Assembly (NCBI GenBank): GCA_947463725.1
Contig: CANHRM010000002.1
Location: forward strand, 44,421-108,420
Length of the DNA stretch: 64,000 bases
Direction of reading: 5' to 3'
Source: Actinomycetota bacterium
Lineage (GTDB): Bacteria > Actinomycetota > Actinomycetes > Nanopelagicales > Nanopelagicaceae
This document shows, in pieces, positions 57,392-64,000 of the stretch. The first letter of the stretch is position 1. The number at the start of each line of letters is the position of its first letter. Under the pieces are notes generated by a model that saw only the letters and a program-made list of their open reading frames with translations, searched no databases and was not told the origin of the DNA. Both the position numbers and the translations under genes were made by a program.

Positions 57392-58275
57392 GATCGCTCC
57401 ACAAAGTCGCCATCAACCCAGATGCGTTGCAACATATGCCAGTCTTCTGGATGTTCGGCAATTCCGGAGGCGAAATTATCGGCGCAAAGTTGCACAGTCT
57501 TTGCAACCCGCTCGCTTTCAATCTCACCGTCAACGATCTGCACTTTACGAAAATCAATATGAATGCCCACGTCAGTATATGAAACGTATGCGGTAACCAA
57601 ATCGGCCCCAGTACGAATTGCCAACAAAGCTGGCCCCGCTGGCATTCTCGCTATGCCATCGAAGAATTTAACATCAATGCCACTACGCGAGAGATCTCGG
57701 TCAGCCACTAACGCTACTAACTTTCCTTCACGCAATCTGCTTGCCAGAGTTCCCATGACTCGACCATCAAGCGGTAAAGCTTCCATGCCAATCGCTTCTC
57801 GATAAGCTAAAAATTTACGGAATAACTTCTCTGGCTTTAATCGCTCAACTACCGTAACTAGCGGTATTCCCTGACTACAGAAGAACGAACCAGCATGATC
57901 CCAATTTCCAGCATGCGGTAAAGCGACTACCACGCCACGTTTGCTTCTCACTGGTTCGAGCAACAATTCAGCGTCATTTACCGTAACTGTCGATTGAATT
58001 CGAGTGGTATCCCAATCTGGTGAACGAAATGTGTCACACCAGTAACGCAGATATGAGCGCATACCTGCTTCTGCCAGAGTGCGCAGTTCGAGATCAGAGA
58101 GTCCGGGAACCACTCGCTTCAAGTTGCTCTCTAATCGCTGAAAAGTTTTACCATTTTTAGCACTGGCTCTATCTGCCACGAAGGAAAAGAACCGGTAAGC
58201 ACTTTTTTCCGGAAGCCAGCGAACAATCCGCCATCCTGCAAAGTATGCAACTGCAGTGAGGTCTTCGACTTTCAT
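57388..58275 (-). CDS. patA: Phosphatidylinositol mannoside acyltransferase (PatA-like)
   Basis: LpxL/HtrB-family acyltransferase that adds an acyl chain to PIM lipids. About 295 aa from ATG 58275, which shares one base with the pgsA stop (TAATG). H-x4-D catalytic motif HAGNWDH, then the later DRDLSRSG and MPAGPALLA. The longer frame to 58293 only adds a few residues. Part of the pgsA-patA-pimA operon. Confidence 0.92.
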   Translation of the reverse strand: MKVEDLTAVAYFAGWRIVRWLPEKSAYRFFSFVADRASAKNGKTFQRLESNLKRVVPGLSDLELRTLAEAGMRSYLRYWCDTFRSPDWDTTRIQSTVTVNDAELLLEPVRSKRGVVVALPHAGNWDHAGSFFCSQGIPLVTVVERLKPEKLFRKFLAYREAIGMEALPLDGRVMGTLASRLREGKLVALVADRDLSRSGIDVKFFDGIARMPAGPALLAIRTGADLVTAYVSYTDVGIHIDFRKVQIVDGEIESERVAKTVQLCADNFASGIAEHPEDWHMLQRIWVDGDFVERS

Positions 58276-58871
58276 TATCTCGTAGCTTTCCAAACTATCC
58301 GTAAACGTTGCAAAACAGTGATCATGCTAGCTAGTGCTAAAGCCCAAACACCGATAGCCAAGATATAACCAACACCTAAACCGGTGAAACCAATAGCTGT
58401 CAACAAAATGATTAGACGTTCAGTTCGTTCAGCGAATCCTCCATTACATTCGATCTGCAAACTTTCGGCACGAGCTCGAATATAAGAAACTAGAAAACCA
58501 GAAACAATAGAAACTAGTAAAACGTAAGACAGCGAATCATTCTTCTTGGCCAAATAGATCAATAGGCCTAACGCAATCGCAGAATCCGTGACGCGATCAA
58601 TAGTTGAATCTAAGAATCCGCCCCATTTGCTTGCCCCTTTTTGCGAAAGTCGCGCCATAGTTCCATCGAAAAGATCGCCGAGAGCCAAAGCACAGATAAC
58701 GAGTGTGCCGCCAAATAAATGTCCGTTTGGATATGCAATTAATGAGGTAGCTATAACCCCACCTGCACCAATCACAGTGACTGAATTAGGAGTCAGACCG
58801 ATACGCAGCAGACCTCGCGCAGTTGGTGAAATGATGCGCACCACCGCGGGCTTGAAAATGTCGCTAATCAT
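58275..58871 (-). CDS. pgsA: CDP-alcohol phosphatidyltransferase (phosphatidylinositol phosphate synthase)
   Basis: Membrane enzyme of 198 aa making the inositol lipid precursor of PIMs. CDP-alcohol motif visible as GDLFDGTMARLSQKGASKWGG then FLDSTIDR, giving D-x2-DG-x2-AR...G-x3-D-x3-D. Several hydrophobic segments. In Actinobacteria the enzyme at this spot (before patA and pimA) is phosphatidylinositol-phosphate synthase rather than PG-phosphate synthase. TACGAT lies 8 bases before the ATG. Confidence 0.92.
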   Translation of the reverse strand: MISDIFKPAVVRIISPTARGLLRIGLTPNSVTVIGAGGVIATSLIAYPNGHLFGGTLVICALALGDLFDGTMARLSQKGASKWGGFLDSTIDRVTDSAIALGLLIYLAKKNDSLSYVLLVSIVSGFLVSYIRARAESLQIECNGGFAERTERLIILLTAIGFTGLGVGYILAIGVWALALASMITVLQRLRIVWKATR

Positions 58872-58879
58872 CGTGTCCC

Positions 58880-58885
58880 ATCGTA
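58880..58885 (-). promoter_or_regulatory. Candidate -10 (TACGAT) for pgsA-patA-pimA
   Basis: TACGAT on the minus strand ends 8 bases before ATG 58871; it overlaps by two bases the plus-strand -10 candidate of the divergent gene. Confidence 0.4.
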
Positions 58886-58889
58886 GGCT
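58884..58889 (+). promoter_or_regulatory. Candidate -10 (TAGGCT) for the gene at 58896
   Basis: TAGGCT ends exactly 6 bases before ATG 58896 in a 24-base divergent spacer. It shares two bases with the pgsA -10, so the two promoters may exclude one another. Confidence 0.45.
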
Positions 58890-58895
58890 GTAGAC

Positions 58896-59468
58896 ATGAC
58901 TTCAACTAACTTACGCGTCCATATATATGGCCATGAAAGTGCTTTTTTGGCTGAGGTTGCCACTGAATTCAAAGGCACTGTCAGCACGCACGGCATAGTC
59001 GAGTCTGATTTAGCTATCTTTGCCATTAATCCAAATTCGGGAATTTCCCCTGAATCAATTGCAATCTGGGAGTCACTCGATGACTACTTGATGCCCCGTT
59101 TAATAGTTGTCACTGGTCTAACCGGTAACGACGGCGACTTCGACGATGCGGTGATGCTGGCCAACCGCGTCTTTGAACAGTGCGTGACTCCATATTTGGT
59201 TTTACATGATGATGCTGGAACACCTTGTGCACTTATCTCGTTGAGTGATTTGAAAATCACCAACTATCAAAACGGAGCTTCGGTTGAAATCGAAAGTGCA
59301 GATGAACACAAAACATTAGTTAGTGAATTTAGAGATGAGTACTTGATTGCTATTGATCAAATGGGACCTGATGCTTTTGCGGCGGGTCTGCTTTTTCCAG
59401 CAATCCCGCTCGATTTCAACACCGCACTTGGAATAAAAGAAGTTAATGAATATATAAATCAGCTTTGA
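58896..59468 (+). CDS. Degenerate translation-factor (EF-G-like) G-domain protein
   Basis: 190-aa protein I cannot name. Residues about 37-75 (SDLAIFAINPNSGISPESIAIWESL...RLIVVTG) and 85-125 (a Phe/Val-rich strand, then GTPCALISLSDLKI) follow the pattern of the EF-G GTPase domain after switch II. The nucleotide motifs are lost: the P-loop position reads YGHESAFLAEV (11-21) instead of GHxxxGKT, and the NKxD position reads TGLTGNDGD (73-81). There is no EF-G domain II-V. So it is probably a non-GTPase relative, perhaps regulatory. It stands alone, divergent from pgsA. Confidence 0.6.
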   Translation: MTSTNLRVHIYGHESAFLAEVATEFKGTVSTHGIVESDLAIFAINPNSGISPESIAIWESLDDYLMPRLIVVTGLTGNDGDFDDAVMLANRVFEQCVTPYLVLHDDAGTPCALISLSDLKITNYQNGASVEIESADEHKTLVSEFRDEYLIAIDQMGPDAFAAGLLFPAIPLDFNTALGIKEVNEYINQL

Positions 59469-59469
59469 G

Positions 59470-59997
59470 CTACCAAGCAGCTGCTATTAGTTCCCGTGAC
59501 TGACTAAGCAACTGCGGCAGCACTTTCGTTTGACCGATAATCGGCATGAAGTTTGCGTCTCCCGACCACCGCGGAACTATATGTTGGTGAATATGCGCTG
59601 CAACACCTGCACCAGATATTGCACCTTGATTCATGCCCAAATTAAAACCTGCTGGCGCACTTACTGCACGTAACGTTTTCATAGCATGTGAAGTTAACTC
59701 ACTGATCTCATTGCGTTCGGATCCAGTTAAATCGGTTAAGTCAGCTACATGTCGATAGGCGCATACCAATAAGTGACCAGCGTTATATGGATAAAGATTC
59801 ATCACCACGTATGCCTCTTTGCCGCGAGAAACAATCAATCCTTCTTCATCACTCAAGGTTGGAATTCGACAGAATGGACACTCAATATCGTTTCCGGGAA
59901 GCGGTCGATTATCACCAGTTAAATACTCCATGCGGTGTGGAGCCCACAAGCGTTGCCACGCATCAGGTATTCCGGCTCCCCCGACCATCTCAGACAT
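59470..59997 (-). CDS. HIT-family hydrolase/phosphorylase (AP4A phosphorylase-like)
   Basis: 175-aa HIT protein acting on a dinucleoside polyphosphate or nucleotide. HIT motif HIHQHIVPRW near the C-terminus and an N-terminal CPFC pair that may bind zinc. In M. tuberculosis the homologue beside thrS (Rv2613c) is an AP4A phosphorylase. It follows thrS by two bases and converges with the gene at 58896, with one base between the stops. Confidence 0.9.
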   Translation of the reverse strand: MSEMVGGAGIPDAWQRLWAPHRMEYLTGDNRPLPGNDIECPFCRIPTLSDEEGLIVSRGKEAYVVMNLYPYNAGHLLVCAYRHVADLTDLTGSERNEISELTSHAMKTLRAVSAPAGFNLGMNQGAISGAGVAAHIHQHIVPRWSGDANFMPIIGQTKVLPQLLSQSRELIAAAW

Positions 59998-59999
59998 AG

Positions 60000-61988
60000 T
60001 TAGACCTGGGTGCGTTCAGCAACGATTTTTTTAATTTCCAAAATTGCTTCAGCTACTGGAATGCCGTTCTTCTGTTCACCATTTCGGTAGCGGAAGGAAA
60101 CTGCGCCAGCAGTTTGATCTTCTTCGCCAGCGATAACCATGAATGGAATCTTTGATATCTGGGCATTGCGAACTTTTTTCTGCATGCGATCATCGGATGC
60201 ATCAAGTTCAACGCGCAGACCTGCCTTACGCATCTGGTTGATTACATCTGAGAGATACGGAGTGAAAGCTTCGGCAACTGGAATACCGATAGCTTGCACT
60301 GGCGCTAACCATGGTGGGAAGGCACCTGCATAGTGTTCGGTGAGAACTCCGAAGAAACGTTCGATCGAACCAAATAGTGCACGGTGGATCATTACTGGAC
60401 GCGAACGAGATCCGTCGGTATTTGCATATTCCAATTCGAAACGTTGCGGCAATTGAAAATCTACTTGGATTGTGGACATCTGCCATGTGCGACCGATGGC
60501 ATCTTTAGCTTGGACTGAAATCTTTGGTCCGTAGAAAGCAGCTCCGCCTTCATCAAGAACTAGATCAAGCCCTTGTAAAGATGCTGCTTGTCGTAGCGCT
60601 TCAGTTGCAGCCACCCATTCGGCATCTTCACCAACTGACTTTTCCGGATTGCGAGTTGAAAGTTCGAGATAGAAATCGTTAAGTCCGTAATCACGCAACA
60701 AATTGAGGACGAAAGTTAGTAGCGAATCAAGTTCGCCAGGCATTTGCTCTGGGGTGCAATAGATATGTGCATCATCTTGCGTGAAGCCTCGCGCACGAGT
60801 GATGCCATGTAGAACACCTGATTTTTCGTAGCGGTAAACGGTTCCGAACTCAAACAACCGCAGCGGCAACTCGCGGTATGAACGCTGACGTGACTTGTAA
60901 ATCAAGTTGTGGAATGGGCAATTCATGGGCTTCATGTAGTACTTCTGCCCTGGGCGCTTAATCGTGCCATCGGCATGAAGTTCTTCATCCATAATCATTG
61001 GTGGATACATGCCATCGGCATACCAATCAAGGTGGCCAGAAGTTTCAAAAAGCGCTGATTTAGTTATATGAGGTGAATAAACGAACTCGTAACCTTCATC
61101 TTCGTGGCGAATACGTGAATAGTCTTCCATTGCTCGACGAATAATTCCGCCTTTCGGATGAAAGACTGCTAACCCAGAACCAATTTCTTCGGGAAAACTA
61201 AAGAGATCTAGCTCAGCACCTAAACGACGATGATCTCGTTTCTCGGCTTCAAGCAGTAGCTCAAGATACGCGTTAAGCGCATCAACACTTGGCCAGGCGG
61301 TGCCATAAATACGTTGCAGCATCGGATTTTTTTCCGAACCGCGCCAGTAAGCACCAGCACTGCGCATCAACTTGAAAGCTGGAATGTGCTTTGTTGAAGG
61401 CAGGTGTGGACCACGACATAGATCTGACCAAATCGGTTGTCCATCGCGACCTAAATTGTCATAAATAGTTAATTCAGCGCCACCAACTTCGACCGAACTC
61501 TCATCACTTGATCCGCCTTTAATGCCGATCAATTCGCACTTGTATGGCTCCTTTGCTAATTCAGTTAGCGCATCGGCTTCATTAGTAACGCGACGCTTAA
61601 ATCGTTGACCTTCTTTAACGATCTTGCGCATAGCGCTTTCAATCTTTTCGAGGGACTCTGGTGTGAATGGATCCTGCGGATCAAAGTCATAATAAAAACC
61701 ATCGGTGATCGGTGGTCCGATACCTAGTTTTGCTTCTGGATAAATCTGTTGCACAGCTTGTGCCATCACGTGTGCTGTTGAGTGACGCAGAACTTTCAAG
61801 CCATCTTCAGAATCAATCGTTACTGATTCAATTACATCACCATCACTCAGATCGGTCCAAAGATCTCGAAGTTCACCATTAATTCGGCAAACGACCACTT
61901 CTTTACGCTCGGCAAAAATCTGTGTTGGTCGCTGATCGGCAGCAATCGAAGTTGCCACACCATCTATGGTGACCTTGAGTTCAGACAT
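60000..61988 (-). CDS. thrS: Threonyl-tRNA synthetase
   Basis: Charges tRNA-Thr. Length 662 aa. N-terminal TGS domain, editing domain with [10 protein letters not shown], class II core with zinc-binding [10 protein letters not shown] and [12 protein letters not shown], and C-terminal anticodon domain. No T-box leader space exists. TAGGCT, overlapping the end of pabC, lies exactly 6 bases before the ATG. Confidence 0.97.
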   Translation of the reverse strand: MSELKVTIDGVATSIAADQRPTQIFAERKEVVVCRINGELRDLWTDLSDGDVIESVTIDSEDGLKVLRHSTAHVMAQAVQQIYPEAKLGIGPPITDGFYYDFDPQDPFTPESLEKIESAMRKIVKEGQRFKRRVTNEADALTELAKEPYKCELIGIKGGSSDESSVEVGGAELTIYDNLGRDGQPIWSDLCRGPHLPSTKHIPAFKLMRSAGAYWRGSEKNPMLQRIYGTAWPSVDALNAYLELLLEAEKRDHRRLGAELDLFSFPEEIGSGLAVFHPKGGIIRRAMEDYSRIRHEDEGYEFVYSPHITKSALFETSGHLDWYADGMYPPMIMDEELHADGTIKRPGQKYYMKPMNCPFHNLIYKSRQRSYRELPLRLFEFGTVYRYEKSGVLHGITRARGFTQDDAHIYCTPEQMPGELDSLLTFVLNLLRDYGLNDFYLELSTRNPEKSVGEDAEWVAATEALRQAASLQGLDLVLDEGGAAFYGPKISVQAKDAIGRTWQMSTIQVDFQLPQRFELEYANTDGSRSRPVMIHRALFGSIERFFGVLTEHYAGAFPPWLAPVQAIGIPVAEAFTPYLSDVINQMRKAGLRVELDASDDRMQKKVRNAQISKIPFMVIAGEEDQTAGAVSFRYRNGEQKNGIPVAEAILEIKKIVAERTQV

Positions 61989-61992
61989 GTGG

Positions 61993-62766
61993 CTAGCCTA
62001 CCGAAGTTGCCAATGCAGTTGCCGCAAATGAAGAGCGCATTTGCTCACTCTCTTGCGATATCTGCAGATTTTGCCCATCAATTTGAGCTATCGGCTGCGC
62101 AATTTTCAGACTCGAAACCACGAATCCGCTAGAAATAAAAGGCAACTGATCCGCATGAATTTGGCGAACCAAAACTCCCGCCTTTTCAATTAACAAGGCG
62201 CGCATAACGCCAGGCAAAACCCCATCAGTTAGCGGCGGAGTAACCCAACTATCGTCAATTTGGAAAACTAAATTTGCGATAGCGGTTTCAGTCACATGGC
62301 CGTAACTATTGATCAGCAAGAAGTCATCAAAGCCCGCGTTCTGCGCATCCCTCAACATCTTCAAGTTCTGGTGGTACGGATAACGTTTTTCAACAATTCC
62401 ATTACCTATTGGTGTGCAGTTTTGAATACCGAGGTTAGCTGGCTTAGTTAACTCAGAATATTCTTGATGCGTAACGCACAAACTGCCATCGTCGCCAAAG
62501 AGAATTCGCAGCCGACCAATGGCAAATGGATTAGCTGCAATAGATTCAGTCACAGCCCGCCTAATCAAATCTTCATTCGGAAACGGATGATCATTGCGAC
62601 GGGCCGTATTCAGGGCTCTTCGCATATGTCGTGACAGCGCCCATGGAAGACCTCCAACAGTTTTGATAGTTTCAAATGTGCCAGATCCCCTAGGCCAACC
62701 CGCAGTATCAAGATTGGCTTCTTCATAACTCAATAACTTCTCGTTTAACCAAGCTATTTGAATCAC
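61993..62766 (-). CDS. pabC: Aminodeoxychorismate lyase-like class IV aminotransferase
   Basis: PLP fold-type IV enzyme of 257 aa; beside pabB it most likely converts aminodeoxychorismate to p-aminobenzoate for folate synthesis. Visible [11 protein letters not shown] near residue 27, PLP lysine candidate in QNLKMLRDA (about 144), and [11 protein letters not shown] (about 172). Branched-chain or D-amino acid aminotransferase activity cannot be excluded on sequence alone. Overlaps pabB by four bases. Confidence 0.85.
   Translation of the reverse strand: MIQIAWLNEKLLSYEEANLDTAGWPRGSGTFETIKTVGGLPWALSRHMRRALNTARRNDHPFPNEDLIRRAVTESIAANPFAIGRLRILFGDDGSLCVTHQEYSELTKPANLGIQNCTPIGNGIVEKRYPYHQNLKMLRDAQNAGFDDFLLINSYGHVTETAIANLVFQIDDSWVTPPLTDGVLPGVMRALLIEKAGVLVRQIHADQLPFISSGFVVSSLKIAQPIAQIDGQNLQISQESEQMRSSFAATALATSVG
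61995..62000 (-). promoter_or_regulatory. Candidate internal -10 (TAGGCT) for thrS
   Basis: TAGGCT at the pabC stop ends 6 bases before ATG 61988. Confidence 0.35.
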
Positions 62767-63764
62767 AACTCACCGCCGACAATTGAAATTAGCCGTTCGG
62801 CTTTCAACTGAGTTTCTTCCCATTCAGCTTGTGGATCACTGCTCCAAGTGATGCCAGCACCGGTACCAAAATGAAGGTATGAACCATCACGCCAGAAAGT
62901 TCTAATCGCAACTGATAACAGCGCTTGATCGCCATGCACCCAACCCATTACGCCACAATATGTATCGCGCGGCGTCGGTTCGAGTTCCGAAATGATTCGC
63001 TTAGCTGCACTTTTCGGTGCACCGCTAATTGACCCTGCAGGTAAAAGCGCTTTTAGTATCTCGCTCCAACTAATTCCTTCTCGCAACTCACCCGTCACAT
63101 CTGAAACTAAGTGACTCAAGCCTGGGTGCTCTTCATCTCGCAATAGATCTGGCACGGCAATGCTGCCTGGAATACAAATTTGACCAAGGTCATTTCGCAT
63201 CAAATCAACAATCATGACATTCTCAGCGCGATCCTTAATGCCGAACTTCTCATTTGCAGATCTCTTGGTTCCCTTAATTGGTGATGTTTTTATTTGATTA
63301 CCTTTTCTGGTCAGAAATAATTCTGGTGATGCTGAGGCGATCTCGAAGTCATTGAATCGTAAGTAACTCGCAAACGGTGCAGGATTTGAATGCAAAATAT
63401 TGGCGAAAGCTAGATCCAAAGTTGCAGAAGATTTAATACTCAATCTGCGGCAGGCATTAACTTGATAAACCCCGCCACTGGCAATCTCTTCACGAATCTT
63501 TTCTACGTAGTTCATGTATTCGTTTTGCGATGTGTTGCTCTGCCATTTGCCATCAATTTTCTCATTCGAGGAAGCTGGCGGAAAGGGTTCGGAGCTAATG
63601 GACGCAAACTTTGCCGCTCGGAACTCACCTTCGTAAGTTGTGCTAATCGCCCAAAAACCACCGTCGGCCAAACATGCTGGATCGTCACTAAATTGAACTA
63701 AATCGCGCGCCAGTACCCCACCCATCCAAAATTGGGGTGCAGCTACCTCTATCACGGAGTTCAC
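62763..63764 (-). CDS. pabB: Aminodeoxychorismate synthase component I
   Basis: Aminates chorismate to aminodeoxychorismate. 333 aa, a compact form lacking most of the N-terminal region of TrpE. Catalytic Lys in PIKGTKR (PIKGT marks PabB; TrpE has PIAGT), VDLMRNDLG, LLPAGSISGAPK and YCGVMGWV are present. Start GTG 63764 with TACGGT 6 bases upstream. No pabA glutaminase gene is adjacent, so PabA (or TrpG) must come from elsewhere. Links to the aro block that makes chorismate. Confidence 0.93.
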   Translation of the reverse strand: MNSVIEVAAPQFWMGGVLARDLVQFSDDPACLADGGFWAISTTYEGEFRAAKFASISSEPFPPASSNEKIDGKWQSNTSQNEYMNYVEKIREEIASGGVYQVNACRRLSIKSSATLDLAFANILHSNPAPFASYLRFNDFEIASASPELFLTRKGNQIKTSPIKGTKRSANEKFGIKDRAENVMIVDLMRNDLGQICIPGSIAVPDLLRDEEHPGLSHLVSDVTGELREGISWSEILKALLPAGSISGAPKSAAKRIISELEPTPRDTYCGVMGWVHGDQALLSVAIRTFWRDGSYLHFGTGAGITWSSDPQAEWEETQLKAERLISIVGGEL

Positions 63765-63770
63765 GCGCTA

Positions 63771-63776
63771 ACCGTA
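63771..63776 (-). promoter_or_regulatory. Candidate -10 (TACGGT) for pabB-pabC
   Basis: TACGGT ends exactly 6 bases before GTG 63764; it lies in the 92-base spacer shared with the tRNA-Gly promoter. Confidence 0.4.
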
Positions 63777-63784
63777 TGACCCCT

Positions 63785-63814
63785 TTGGCAGTTACGCCTG
63801 AATTAGGATAGATT
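63785..63814 (+). promoter_or_regulatory. Candidate promoter for tRNA-Gly
   Basis: TTGGCA (63785-63790), an 18-base spacer and TAGATT (63809-63814). The -35 matches TTGACA at five of six. It would give a leader of about 35 bases to the tRNA, containing a small CTGCC/GGCAG hairpin. Confidence 0.45.
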
Positions 63815-63856
63815 TCGCCTTCTGCCCTTCCGGCAGGATCGAAGAAGTTGATAAAT

Positions 63857-63929
63857 GCGGACGTAGCGCAGCTGGTAGCGCGGAACCTTGCCAAGGTTCA
63901 GGTCGCGGGTTCGAACCCCGTCGTCCGCT
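63857..63929 (+). tRNA. tRNA-Gly (GCC anticodon)
   Basis: Full cloverleaf of 73 bases: acceptor GCGGACG/CGTCCGC, D-arm GCGCAGCTGGTAGCGC, anticodon stem GAACC/GGTTC with loop TTGCCAA (anticodon GCC), T-arm GCGGG TTCGAAC CCCGT, and discriminator T, normal for glycine. The CCA end is not encoded. Confidence 0.96.
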
Positions 63930-63934
63930 CGGAT

Positions 63935-63970
63935 ATACGGCCACCTGCCTTTCACAGGGGGCCGTATTTT
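63935..63970 (+). terminator. Terminator-like hairpin between tRNA-Gly and tRNA-Cys
   Basis: ATACGGC (63935-63941) pairs with GCCGTAT (63961-63967), with an inner CCTG/CAGG stem, followed by TTTT. It lies between the two tRNA genes, and may end or slow tRNA-Gly transcription. Confidence 0.6.
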
Positions 63971-63973
63971 CAT

Positions 63974-64000
63974 GGTGGAATGGCCGAGAGGCGAGGCAAG
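63974..64000 (+). tRNA. tRNA-Cys, 5' part (cut by the window end)
   Basis: Only 27 bases are visible: acceptor GGTGGAA, TG, then D-arm GCCGAGAGGCGAGGC. This matches the 5' half of actinobacterial tRNA-Cys (Gly-Cys is a common actinobacterial tRNA pair). The anticodon is outside the window, so identity is inferred. Confidence 0.75.

Noticed and set aside
61989..62766. T-box leader for thrS
   Set aside because: pabC occupies the upstream sequence up to four bases before thrS.
1..64000. CRISPR array, prophage, insertion sequence or genomic island
   Set aside because: No regularly spaced repeats, integrases, transposases, terminal inverted repeats or obvious composition breaks were seen; gene order is core actinobacterial.

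Overview
The window reads as one contiguous piece of a small, low-GC actinobacterial chromosome. The gene order is that of the mycobacterial and Streptomyces core: thrS-HIT-pgsA-patA-pimA, pdxST-yebC-ruvCAB-secDF-rel, hisS-aspS, alaS-ruvX-mltG-aroE-aroC-aroK-aroB-aroQ-efp-nusB-bldD, and pyrR-pyrBC-carAB-pyrD-pyrF-gmk-rpoZ-coaBC-metK-priA-def-fmt-rsmB-rpe. Clade-specific proteins agree: the phosphatidylinositol-mannoside enzymes, mIHF, BldD and a helicase-dead PriA. Base composition looks only about 43-46% GC by eye, genes overlap or nearly touch, and several usual accessory genes are missing from their normal junctions. This fits the streamlined freshwater lineage (acI/Nanopelagicales type), but the assignment is an inference. 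No phage, transposon, CRISPR array or genomic island was seen. The longest stretch without a gene is about 225 bases (43722-43946), so there is no gap above 300.

Layout. 39-6696: mixed genes, mostly plus strand (OafA/SGNH acyltransferase, thymidine kinase, alcohol dehydrogenase, DUF554 and YczE-like membrane proteins, NCS2 purine permease), closed by a strong bidirectional terminator. 6747-9391: ung and a cytosolic ABC ATPase, divergent from serB. 9393-29196: about 20 kb of minus-strand genes, read pyrR to hisG; a PyrR-type RNA hairpin abuts the pyrR ribosome site. 29321-29833: bldD. 29811-43721: minus-strand block (read hisS/MBL to nusB) of translation, shikimate and cell-wall genes. 43947-45260: DUF349 protein on the plus strand. 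45270-58871: minus-strand block from pgsA through PI-mannoside synthesis, vitamin B6, Holliday-junction resolution and SecDF to rel. 58896-59468: a small plus-strand protein resembling a broken translation-factor G domain. 59470-63764: HIT, thrS, pabC and pabB. 63857-64000: tRNA-Gly and the start of tRNA-Cys.

Working together: the pyr block makes UMP and starts with its own RNA-binding regulator. The aro block feeds chorismate to pabB/pabC for folate. pgsA-patA-pimA builds phosphatidylinositol mannosides. ruvCAB and ung serve DNA repair. rel, rpoZ, nusB, efp and the tRNA synthetases serve growth control and translation.

Most notable observations: (1) an mIHF-guanylate kinase fusion in one reading frame; (2) a PyrR recognition loop touching the pyrR Shine-Dalgarno; (3) a TAnnnT hexamer repeatedly placed exactly 6 bases before start codons, suggesting widespread leaderless mRNAs, including inside apparent operons; (4) BldD with an intact cyclic-di-GMP signature; (5) a degenerate EF-G-like G-domain protein next to pgsA; (6) a PyrK/PyrD class 1B plus type 1 PyrF set where relatives carry other forms.
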